Shown: positions 43,601 through 54,800 of the stretch, piece after piece
Layout: every line of letters starts with the position of its first letter
Numbering within the stretch: the first letter of the stretch is position 1
Origin: Liolophura sinensis
Lineage: Eukaryota > Mollusca > Polyplacophora > Chitonida > Chitonidae
Assembly (NCBI RefSeq): GCF_032854445.1
Contig: NC_088295.1
Location: 2,918,501-2,982,500, forward strand
Reading direction: 5' to 3'
DNA: 64,000 bases
The notes under the pieces: model-generated
The model's input: the letters and a program-made list of their open reading frames with translations, nothing else
What the model was told of the DNA's origin: nothing
The model's database searches: none
Position numbers and translations under genes: made by a program

Positions 43601-46095
43601 TGAATCAGTCATAACCGGGAATCTGTTGCTGAAGGTGAATCAGTCATAACCGGGAATCTGTTGCTGAACGTGAATCGGTCATAACCGGGAACCTGTTGCT
43701 GAAGGTGAGTCAGTCATAACCGGGTATCTGTTGCTGAAGTTGAATCGGTCATAACCGGGAACCTGTTGCTGAAGGTGAATCAGTCATAACCGGGTATCTG
43801 TTGCTGAAGTTGAATCGGTCATAACCGGGAACCTGTTACTGAATGTGAATCAGTCATAACCGGGAATCTGTTGCTGAATATGAATCAGTCATAACCGGGT
43901 ATCTGTTGCTGAATGTGAATCAGCCATAACCGGGAATCTGTTGTTGAATATGAATCAGTCATAACCGGGAATCTGTTGTTGAATATGAATCAGTCATGAG
44001 CGGGAATCTGTTGCTGAAGGCGAATCAGTCATAACCGGGAATCTGTTGCTGAATGTGAATCAGTCATAACCGGGAATCTGTTGCTGAACGTGAATCAGTC
44101 ATAAGCGGGTTTCTGTTGCTGAATGTGAATCAGTCATAACCGGGTATTTGTTGCTGAAGGTGAATCAGTCATAACCGGGAACCTGTTGCTGAATATAAAT
44201 CAGTCATAACCGTAAATCTGTTGCTGAATATGAATCAGTCATAACCGGGAATCTGTTGCTGAATGTGAATCAGTCATAACCGGGAATCTGTTGCTGAATA
44301 TGAATCAGTCATAACCGGGAATCTGTTGCTGAAGGTGAATCAGTCATAACCGGGAATCTGTTGCTGAACGTGAATCGGTCATAACCGGGAACCTGTTGCT
44401 GAAGGTGAATCAGTCATAACCGGGTATCTGTTGCTGAAGTTGAATCGGTCATAACCGGGAACCTGTTGCTGAATATAAATCAGTCATAACCGAGAATCTG
44501 TTGCTGAATATGAATCAGTCATAACCGGGAATTTGTTGCTGAATGTGAATCAGTCATAACCGGGAATCTGTTGCTGAAGGTGAATCAGTCATAACCGGGA
44601 ATCTTTTGTTGAATATGAATCAGTCATAACCGGGAATCTGTTGCTGAAGGTGAATCAGTCATAACCGGGTATCTGTTGCTGAAGGCGAATCAGTCATAAC
44701 CGGGAATCTGTTGCTGAATGTGAATCAGTCATAACCGGGAATCTGTTGCTGAAGGTGAATCAGTCATAAGCGGGTATCTGTTGCTGAATGTGAATCAGTC
44801 ATAACCGGGTATCTGTTGCTGAATATGAATCAGTCATAAGCGGAAATCTGTTGCTGAATGTGAATCAGTCATAACCGGGAATCTGTTGCTGAATGTGAAT
44901 CAGCCATAACTGGGAATCTGTCGCTGAATATGAATCAGTCATAACCGAGAATCTATTGCTGAAGGTGAATCAGTCATAACCGGGAATCTGTTGCTGAAGG
45001 CGAATCGGTCATAACCGGGAATCTGTTGCTGAAGATGAATCAGTCATAACCGGGAATCTGTTGCTGAAGGTGAATCAGTCATAAGCGGGTATCTGTTGCT
45101 AAATGCGAATCAGTCATAAGCGGAAGTCTGTTACTGAATATGAATCAGTCATAAGGGGAAATCTGTTGCTGAAGGTGAATCAGTCATAACCGAGAATCTG
45201 TTGCTGAAGGTGAATCAGTCAAGAGCGTAAATCTTTTGCTGAAGGCGAATCAGTCATAACCGGGAATCTGTTGCTGAATGTGAATCAGTCATAACCGGGT
45301 ATCTGTTGCTGAATGTGAATCAGTCATAACCGGGTATCTGTTGCTGAAGGTGAATCAGTCAAAACCGGGAATCTGTTGCTGAATATGAATCAGTCATAAC
45401 CGGGAATCTGTTGCTGAATATGAATCAGTCATAACCGGGAGTCTGTTGCTGAAGGTGAATCAGTCAAAACCGGGTATCTGCTGCCGAAGGTGAATCGGTC
45501 ATAACCGGGAATCTGTTGCTGAATATGAATCAGTCATAACCGGGAATCTGTTGCTGAATATGAATCAGTCATAACCGGGAATCTGTTGCTGAAGGTGAAT
45601 CAGTCATAACCGGGAATCTGTTGCTGAATATGAATCAGTCATAAGCGTACATCTGATGCTTAAGGGGAGTCAGTCATGACCGGAAATCTGTTGCTGAAGG
45701 TGAATCAGTCATAACCGGGAATCTGTTGCTGAATATGAATCAGTCATAACCGGGAATCTGTCGCTGAACATGAATCAGTCATAACCGGGAGTCTGTTGCT
45801 GAATATGAACCAGTCAAAACCGGGTATCTGCTGCCGAAGGTGAATCGGTCATAACCGGGAATCTGTTGCTGAATATGAATCAGTCATAACCGGGAATCTG
45901 TTGCTGAATATGAATCAGTCATAACCGGGAATCTGTTGCTGAAGGTGAATCAGTCATAACCGGGAATCTGTTGCTGAATATGAATCAGTCATAAGCGTAC
46001 ATCTGATGCTTAAGGGGAGTCAGTCATGACCGGAAATCTGTTGTTGAAGGTGAATCAGTCAAGAGCGTAAATCTGTTGCTGAACGTGAATCAGTC
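34630..46095. repeat. Giant minisatellite R17, 35-bp unit, about 325 copies
   Basis: The unit is GAATCAGTCATAACCGGGAA then TCTGTTGCTGAATGT. Common variants are GGTATC, GGAACC, AAGGT, AATAT and TCGCT. Some copies lose the CAGTCATAACCGGGAAT part, leaving GTGAATCTGTTGCTG. Large blocks are duplicated: 36661-40600 matches 41389-45328 at an offset of 4728 bp, with a 788-bp partial copy in between, and a 350-bp block near 45430-45660 is repeated at 45780-46010. Stops occur in all frames, so no long ORF arises. It lies in the presumed first intron of gene B. Confidence 0.97.
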
Positions 46096-46189
46096 ATAAA
46101 CCTCTGTGTAAGTCTAGGTCTGTGTATGTTAGAGTATACAATGTTCTGTTATGCAGGTGTAGATTTTTTTAATTAAATGCAAACGCTGT

Positions 46190-46985
46190 ATCAGCAATGT
46201 AGGCCAATTTCCTTGTACTGAAGTGTACTGCATGGCGGTGTTAGACTAGGTCCTTGTGCTGGAGTGTAAACACTGCATCCCTGTGTAGGCCAACATCCTT
46301 GTTCTGAAGTATACTGCATGGCGGTGTAGGCCTAGATCCCTATACTGGTGTGTAAACACTGCATCGCTGTGTTGGCATACATGTAGATCCTTGTACTGAA
46401 GAGTACTGCATGGCGGTGTAGGCCTAGATCCCTGTACTGGTGTGCAAACACTGCATCTCCATGTAGGCATCCTTGTACTGATCCCTGTACTGCAGTTTAC
46501 TGCAAGGCGGTGTAGGCCTAGATCCCTGTACTAGAGTGTAAACACTGCATCGCTATGTAAACATACATGTAGATCCCTGTACTGGGGTGTACTGCATGAC
46601 GGTCGGGCCTGGATCCCTATACTGGAGTGTAAACACTACATCACTGTGTAGGCATACATGCAGATCTCTGTACTGGAGTGTACTGCATGACGTTGCTAGC
46701 CTAGATCCTTGTACTGGAGTGTACTGCATGGCGGTGCAGGCCTACATCCCTGTACTGTTGTGTAATCAATGCATCGCGGTGTACGCATACATGTAGATCC
46801 CTGTACTAGAATGTAAACACTACATCGCGATGTAGACCTAGATTCTTGTGCTGGAGTGTAAACCCTGCGTCGCTATTAAAGCCTAGACCCTTGTATTGAA
46901 GTGTAAACACTGTATGGCTGTTTAGGCCTAAATTCTTGTAATGGATTGTAAACATTGCATCGAGGTGTTGGACTAGAAATAAAAC
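46190..46985. repeat. Minisatellite R18, about 45-bp unit, about 17 copies
   Basis: The unit is TGTAGGCCTAGATCCCTGTA then CTGGAGTGTAAACACTGCAT CGCTG, written here in parts. Copies alternate between a version ending in ACTGCATGGCGG and one ending in AAACACTGCATCG, a loose dimeric order. Confidence 0.88.
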
Positions 46986-46989
46986 CAAA

Positions 46990-47590
46990 GATATGAAATC
47001 ATGCAAACGTTGTAAAGCTCATTCAGTAAAGAAATATACTCAGAATGACAGGAAATAGGCTTACATATGAACTATCAATTGATATGGGTTCATGTAATAT
47101 CAGATATATGTTTGATAAAGCTAGTAGCTGGACTAATCATTACAAACCATTATCAGTTCGTGTCTCCTGACACTTTATCGTCTTTAGCTTGTAGTTTGCG
47201 CAAGACGACTTAACTGTCTCGCTACTGCCGAAATGCATAGTGAGGAAACTGAACATACACATTTTTAAACAGGTAGATGTAGATTATAGGGTGTGTTATT
47301 TTAGACTGAAAGTGGATTTGCCATGCATGGAGGTGGACGTAGGCACTTGCATAAGGTAAGTTGCGTATGGTTTGTGCTGTATACCATACTAGGCGATACT
47401 TAGTTGGTCAATGATCTCACTGAATGACAAATGATCTTGTCTGATAAGGTGGGAAGCAATGATTCTACTACAAATGCCAGTTCTTCTATTCAACAGTGTA
47501 GTTAGTGTATGGCAAGTATATACTTACATGCATTACATCCGAATGATACAACTGCTCATATAGAAAGGGCTGCATTTGCCAGGGGCTTTC
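46990..47590. other. Unique sequence upstream of gene B
   Basis: No array is present. A donor-like AAG|GTAAGT at 47355 follows a short open frame starting ATGCATGG (about 47322) and could mark an alternative upstream exon of gene B. The frame would hit a stop right after the 51178 acceptor, so it would be a 5'-UTR frame. Confidence 0.25.
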
Positions 47591-47599
47591 TGTCGGCAA

Positions 47600-47930
47600 T
47601 GAACTAGACTGCTACTGCAACAAACACCATTCATCTGTACGATTTCCACGAGAATGGGACACCCAGTGAAGCAGTCTGTAAAATTGTTATTACAACAAAC
47701 ACCATTCATCTGTACGATTTCCACGAGAATGGGACATCCAGATGAAGCAGTCTGTAAAATTGTTATTACAACAAACACCATTCATCTGTACGATTTCCAC
47801 GAGAGTGGGGCGTCCAGGTGAAGCAGTCTGTAAAATTGTTATTACAACAAACACCATTCATCTGTACGAATTTTCACGAGCGTGGGGCATCTAGTGAAGC
47901 CGTCTGTAAAGTTGTTATGACAACAGTTAA
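47600..47930. repeat. Minisatellite R19, about 75-bp unit, 4 copies
   Basis: The unit contains CAACAAACACCATTCATCTG, TACGATTTCCACGAGAATGG and GAAGCAGTCTGTAAAATTGT. The four copies are very similar; the last is more diverged. Confidence 0.9.
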
Positions 47931-48114
47931 AAGTAAGTGTGTAAGGCATTCTGTAACATAGCTCTCTTGACGCTTTTAACAATTATTATGTTACGTTTGA
48001 ATATCACACGATGTGAAGCATTTTGTAAAGTTATTCTTGTAGCGTTTAAAATCAACTAGTGTTACGTGCCCTAACAGTAAAGTTACCGTTATGAAGTTTC
48101 AAATCACACGGTTG

Positions 48115-48510
48115 TTCTCCTAACAGTTGACATCACAGCGTATGAATCATACTGTAACGTTGTTGTCGTGGCGTTTGGACATCACCGTGTGAATCATACT
48201 GTGACGTTGCTGTCGTGGCGTTTGGACATCACCGTGTGAATCATACTGTGACGTTGCTGTCGTGGCGTTTGGACATCACCGTGTGAATCATACTGTGACG
48301 TTGCTGTCGTGGCGTTTGGACATCACCGTGTGAATCATACTGTAATGTTGCTGTCGTGACGTTTGGACATCACTGTGTGAATCGTACTGTAACGTTGTTG
48401 TCGTGACGTCTTGACATTACTGTGTGAATCGTACTCTGACGTTGCTGTCGTGGCGTTTTGACATTACTGTGTGAATCGCACTGTAACGTTGCCGTTGTAC
48501 CATTGAAACC
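48115..48510. repeat. Minisatellite R20, 47-bp unit, about 8 copies
   Basis: The unit is GTGAATCATACTGTGACGTT then GCTGTCGTGGCGTTTGGACATCACCGT-type sequence. Copies at 48175-48330 are nearly identical. Each unit carries a TGACGTT or TAACGTT. Confidence 0.92.
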
Positions 48511-50365
48511 ACAGTGTCATTGTGAATGTTTAATAGATATTTCAGGTCCTACAGTTTACATATCAAGTATTCCCAGGATTTACTCTTCATACTACAAAAG
48601 TTGTGAGCGCTAATCATTTCGTAAACCTATTCTCCTTTACAGCAAACACCTTTTATAGAAGGAGATGATATTACGAAATATAATACATTTATATATTTGT
48701 GGTGTAAAACGAAGATACCAAGCAAAATATCGTGGTGACACAGAATATGTGAAAAAAATTCATATACAATTATATGTTTTAAAAGTCACTTTGGACATTA
48801 TTTAAGCCCATTGACGGCGTGTCTATAAAGGATGGACTGTCTATTTTAAAAACCATATACAATAGTGAATGAATTCAGGTCTGCCCAGATGAAACAGGCG
48901 ATGTATGTCTTGTCAACTATCGCTATATAATAAATGAATGAACAAATTTAGTAAAGGCTGTTCATCCCACGGTTAAACAAGTAATGAAAAGGTAAAGCAT
49001 GAATGCTGCCGCAAAAACATCAGTCCCAGTGACTTTCATGAAAAGGTTTTGAGATGTAATAAAAATGTATGTGGACTCATACATTTCTGAAAGGATGATA
49101 GGAGGGGTATGTATTTTTCAAAACAGCTGGTACGGTAAGGCGGGGAATCGGCCCCAGAGAGAAAGTTCACATTCAGATTCCCCGGACAATTCTGTCAACT
49201 GCCCGATCAGAAGTATAACACTGGGTCGAAGCACCCCTAAACGTTTCATTGTCATAGGAGTGATAATGGCACAGTAATAAACCACCAAATATGCACTGTC
49301 CATTTGTTCTGAAACTTTTACGCTGGTATTTCTGCATGCTGTGAAATGCTGTGTTTTGGTTAATGGAAATGATAAACTTTATAATGTGATCTTTTCAGTC
49401 ATATTTAACTTCAAAGTCCGTATCCTGCTTATGTGGGCAAGGTGTAGTATAGGGAGTTAGTGAAAAGCGAGTAATTTAAGAAAGAATTCGTATACTAGTT
49501 TTTCTTATCTTTTTTCATATGAAATATGCTTTTGCGTTAACGTATAGATCTGCTTATATTAAGCAGGTGTTACCGTGAAATAGAATCCATAATTGTTTAA
49601 GATATATGCTAGCACGTTACATGTTGAAAATAATACGTGAATCCTGCTTGAGAGCACACGCGGTAGTCTATTACTAACTTATTGTGCTAAGTGCAATATT
49701 AAGTGAAAGTATAAGGCTGAATACTGTATTTATTGGTTTACAATATCACATTTGTGGTACTGCGTGATCCCCACCCTGCAGTGTATAATAGAGGCGAAAA
49801 TATTTCGGTGTAACTTGAATAGATTATCTTTTTTCGAATTTTATGACTTACACAGGACCTAAACGTATGTAGATACGCTTCGGTGAATGTTTAGAACGTT
49901 AAAATAGCCCTTTTGTCTTGTAATGGGAAAAGAGGAGTCTTCTCAGAAAGTATATACGTTGGAAGATATTCGGTCATTTGTTTATGGGGACTTGTAACGT
50001 GGCCTTGCAACATGGAGTGTTAGAAAGAATTCATACCTTAAATGAATATCTCATCTGGTCTTACATTTGTACAAAGACCAAAACAGTTCCCTCACTCTCA
50101 TACTTTACAACTAAAGGGATACTTTGAACTGTGATAATATAAATTACCCCTAACTTAAGTTTTACAATGAGTATATATACTCTGCTTGATGATTGCGACT
50201 ACTTTCTTTTAACTTATCTCGGGGATAGGGCCAATATATTCATCGTATTGAATTATATCGACGCGTTGGATATATGAACAGTTGCAATCAAAACGCATCG
50301 GAGATGCATGTATTATTATCGAAGTATTATGTTCTAACATGGTGCACGATTTGAGTATTGATTTC
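48511..50365. other. Unique sequence upstream of gene B
   Basis: About 1.85 kb of AT-rich sequence. No exon, RNA gene or repeat array can be supported. Confidence 0.45.
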
Positions 50366-50369
50366 ACTC

Positions 50370-50965
50370 AGTCTCCTTCAACAGGTCTGACTAGAACCTG
50401 TAATCAATCGGTAATCATTCCCCAGCCCTGCCTAGAACGCGTAGTCAACCAGTCACAACTGCCCAGACCTGTAATCAATTAGTAACCATTGCCTAACTCT
50501 ACCTAGAATGTGTAATCGATCAGCAGACAAACCATTGCCAAGCTGTGCCTAAAACATGTAATAAACGAGCAATCATTCCCCAGCTTTGTTTGAAAGCAAG
50601 AACGTGTAATCTATCTGTAGGCTAAACCTAAAACGTGTAATCTAATCTTAAAATGTGTAATCAATCAGTAGACTAATCTTGGAACGTGTAATCAATTAAT
50701 AGTCATTTCAAAGATCTACCCAAAACGTGTAATCAAACAGTAGGCTAAAACGTCACAAGCTGTACCAAGAACATGTAAACAATCAGTGGCCTAAAATGTC
50801 ACAAGCTGTACCAAGAACATGCAAACAATCAATAGGCTAAAAACGTCACAAGCTGTACCAAGAACATGTAAACAATCAGTAGCTAAAATGCCACAAGCTG
50901 TATCAAGAACATGTAAACAATCAGTAGGCTAAAATGTCACAAGCTGTACCAAGAAAGTGTGATCC
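50370..50965. repeat. Degenerate minisatellite R21, about 46-bp unit
   Basis: The right part (50735-50965) has about five clear copies of AGGCTAAAATGTCACAAGCT plus GTACCAAGAACATGTAAACAATCAGT-type sequence. The left part has irregular relatives around AACGTGTAATCAATCAGTAG. It decays towards the left. Confidence 0.8.
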
Positions 50966-51178
50966 ATGAGAATATAGTGTGGCGATAGTCTCACGCCTAA
51001 ACAGTCAGAAACTTGGCTCAGACTGCGCTATATATCGGTTTCCAATCATAGCAAACCCATTTACCTGAAGGTCTGTGTCAAGCCAGGTATGCAACCCGCG
51101 AATGTTGAGAATTGAATGACATTGAATTTACATAAATATTAAATAGTATTCGTTGTTTATATTTCTGTTCCCTTTCAG

Positions 51179-51294
51179 GATGTTTGATTAGACCAGTTGA
51201 GCAGCCAGAGAACAGTCCTGTACTCTAGCGTCATTAATCCACGTGTCACTGGATGTGAAAGCGTAATCGCCATATAGGAGAGTCAAAGGACGCG
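51179..51294 (+). other. 5' UTR portion of gene B first coding exon
   Basis: The acceptor TTTCTGTTCCCTTTCAG ends at 51178, a strong pyrimidine tract. Between it and the ATG there is an in-frame TGA at 51256-51258, so the coding region cannot extend further upstream in this exon. Confidence 0.6.
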
Positions 51295-51879
51295 ATGGCA
51301 GGGACAGAGCGCACCAGCTCAACCATGGTACACGTCTGTCTGTTTTTCTCCAGTGATGGTGTTGAATGGGCAGAGTTTCTGGCCAATATTTTGAGACAAA
51401 AACAGCTGGATCTGCAAGTTGCTACATTCGACGTAAACGCACAAGATACAGGAACCGTCCACCAGAAGGCGCTTTTGAAAGTCCTACTTGTCACCCCCGA
51501 ATTCCTGCATCATTTTAACCCCCCAGAGCCCGCGTGGCTCCCAAACCCCAGTGACAGTACATCCAATGTGATGGTATTACTGTGTGCCGTAGAGGCGTCT
51601 CGACTGTCGAGGTATACACGATATTCAGACTGGAAAATATTAACTGTAGAAAATTCAGACTTTGCCGTGAAGAAACTTATAAAAAGCATCGCAAAAACAG
51701 TAGATGAATGCGAGCAAAGAAGTCCAATGCCAATCAAACCCAAACCGCCTTTGCCAGCACCCCGGAGGCGCATATCACAGACTCAGCCATGCCATCCGGA
51801 TCCGACAACTTCCGGGAATATACCCATTCCCGTCCGCTCCAAGATACCGATACAACGAGTGCTGCCTGAGAAGCATGTG
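51295..51879 (+). CDS. PIK3AP1-like: Gene B exon b1: TIR-like domain and proline-rich linker
   Basis: The start is the first ATG after the in-frame stop at 51256; a second ATG follows at codon 11. The exon ends at donor GTG|GTAAGT (51880), phase 0, 195 codons. VHVCLFFSSDGVEWAEFL forms the first strand and helix of a TIR-like fold. LLKVLLVTPEFLHHF and NVMVLLCAVEAS form central strands, and RYSDWKILTV and AVKKLIKSIAKTV the last. This spacing is typical of the divergent TIR of BCAP/BANK1, which acts in Toll-receptor complexes in vertebrates. KPKPPLPAPRRR holds a PxPxPR core, a type bound by CIN85/CD2AP SH3 domains (inference). No signal peptide or membrane segment is seen, so the protein is cytosolic. 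Confidence 0.88.
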
Positions 51880-54800
51880 GTAAGTTTGCCATCAACCAAG
51901 TTCAGTGGTATAATAAATACTATGTACAGATCATTCAGCCCATGAAATACGCCTCACTTACAAAGAATAACTCATTTGTATGACCACTTTAAGATTTAAC
52001 CATCGAGACTTTACCTAACCAGGTACACTATTTTGTTAAGAAGGTTGCTTTGCTCAAATTGTGTTATGTTGTACTGTATTGGATACACATTCTACGAGTG
52101 GTATGCACTATTTGTTGTGTTGTATTGTATTGGATACACATTCTACGAGTGGTATGCACTATTTGTTATGTTGTACTATATTGGATACACATTCTACGAG
52201 TAGCATGAGATATTTTATGGAAGTAATCACCGCAATGTCATGTACTACACATTTAGCTTCTTGTATCCTTATCGTGACCACACGTGGTAAGGCAGGTAGG
52301 CGTACAATACACATCTAATCCCAGTATCATAGACATGGCCACACGTGCTAACACAAAGGTGTGTAATGCATATCTAACTAGTAACCGTGAAGATATCTAC
52401 TGCGTAGTAAGAGAAAGATTTATGTTTTATTAACGCGAATGTCCACACAAATCTGGTGAGGATGCTCTGTAACCGGTTGTACATTGCCCTGTAACTTAGG
52501 GCTGGCAGCATCTTAATTACAAAGCAGAGTTAGATACAACTATAAGAAACAATTGTCAGACATTATTGGCAACTTTCTGCTTTTATATCAAGGACGATTT
52601 ATTTCAGTTTATATGGGCATGTGATGAAGGAGCTTGATGACGGGACCGTCTTTGGTTTATCAATACTGTTTAAATTACACGCCTTTCACGCTCTGAAATT
52701 TCAGTGCATTTCCTGTCTTCGTTAAAGTAAAAGAAAGCTGTAATATGAAGTAAGGCTCATCAGATAGGCAACTGAAAACTGTGCGTAAAAATACTTTCAA
52801 TTTTTCTCTTATAGATTTTTTTGAAGATTGTTGAAAAGCATTCAGATATTTAAATTCTATGATGAGCTTTACGAGCCATACTGATAGTATGTAAAAACTC
52901 TGACGTCACATTAACTTTTTTCCTGATGTTTACCAGAAGGGAGGAAGTTTTGGGAGTCTTTTATCAGTAATCTTTTATTCATGGGTAAAAAGCGTTATTC
53001 CAACATTCAGTGTCGTGATTAGAGGTGGAAAAACTTTCTGTGACGTCTCAGTTTCTAAACGCTAATAGCATGGTCCATAATGCCCACCTTAGAATTCAAA
53101 CGATTGAAAAATATAAAAAAAAATAAATGAAGGTGTATTTATGTAAAGTTTTAAGTGGTCTATTAGGTGATGCCTACTTCGATTTTTAGAGGTCTTTGCT
53201 TTTAACTCCTGAGTCTCTGAAGTGGATACTGCCTAGCTCAAATTCACATTAACTGCAGTATACTTCAAAAAGCTAGGATTCGTCTTGCATCCAGGGACCG
53301 ACGGACCGACCGACAGGCAAACCGACTGTCCTGTGATAATTCTAATTATGTCATCCCTGTGACCATGCTAGTTGTTTGCATTAGCCAGGTGAGAAATTGA
53401 CGGTGATCTTCAACGATCCCCCTGGTGGCGAGGAGAAGATTGAGATGGATATCAACGGACAGAGGATAACTCCTAAAGTGCTGAATCCGTACACGTACGA
53501 GCTGAAACTGCCAGGTGAGCGTGCACGTGAACTCGGCTCGCAGCACCAATACCTGTCATCTGTCAGTCAATTCAGGAAAAATGTTATGTTGGAAAAATAT
53601 GTAATAATCATGAACTCTCGTCTATTTAATTCTTCTCGTGATTCTTTGGATTTACAAGCTACATGTAAGAACCATGTGTTACATTGACCAGTGCAGAATC
53701 ACACTGAAGAATGTTTGTCTGTGTTTTGTTGAGAATTATTTACCGCAACTGGAGATTTTTTACGTATTAAATCTGGTTTTGATGTTTTTCATCGTACTTT
53801 TATTTGGTACAGGACATTACTCTCCTTATCTTTGCTTCCAGATGGATTGTTCGGCAAGGTACAGATGTATATATACCAAGGCAGCGAGCGATTGAACTCT
53901 TACCAACTGTCCTTCGAGCCTCCGGATTTGACCGTATTTACTTACAAAGGGATGCTAACACAGACACTAAGAATTCCCAACGACGATAATGAAGCTTTGG
54001 ACCAAAAGCTGGTCGAAACACTGAACACAAGTTTGCCTGCAGGAAACCTAGAAACTCTATTCCCAGGCTCTCTGGCTGACACACATAAATCAGGTAATAC
54101 AGCTGTGTTTGCACGGACAACGCAAACTGTTACGTCATTTGCTCGTTTTTAACTTTGTATCACTATTTAGTAAATTGTTATCTTACATCATTTGGTGTCT
54201 TTTATTGGTCTATTAGATAAAAGTGACAAGCATCAACCGACTGTGTTGCACTTCGCTGCTTACAATGGTTTGCGGGAGCTGTGTTGTCGTCTGCTAGAGA
54301 TACCAGGAGCGCTTCTGGCTTACCAGACAGAGAACTGTGACGGTCATGACCCCGCCGAACTGGCAGACGAAGCAGGACACACGGAACTTGCCGATTATTT
54401 ACGAAACTATGTGGTAAGCATGAATATTGCATGTCGCTGATGTACAACTTTAACATAACTTCCGGGTATAATATTTCGTATCCTGAAGAGGACAATTAAT
54501 AAACCTTGGGGAAATTAAGAGTGCCGTTCAACTGACAATGACAGCAATATAGAAGATACATCATGTAGAAAGAACAGTGTTCTATAGAGCATATTCTGAC
54601 ATCAATGATATATCATGTAGAATGAACAAAATGTAGTACAAAATGATACATCATGTAGAATTAAGTGTTCTATGGACCATGTTTTGACATCAGTGATATA
54701 TCATGTGGAATGAACAAAGTTTAATGGAAACGGGTTCTAACAACAGGAATAGATCGTACAGGAAGAAGAAATTTCTGAACATGTTTTGAACATGTTTTGA

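Noticed and set aside
34630-46095. CRISPR-like array
   Set aside because: The units abut with no unique spacers, the host is eukaryotic and no cas gene is present; it is a minisatellite.
34630-46095. Row of TGCTGA (Maf-type half-sites) and TGAATCA motifs as an enhancer
   Set aside because: Only half-sites are present, and any 35-bp unit repeated over 300 times will contain some factor motif; no specific evidence.
49065-49277. 70-codon frame (MYVDSYISERMIGG...)
   Set aside because: It is overlapped by an equally long antisense frame, has no splice context and no recognisable family.
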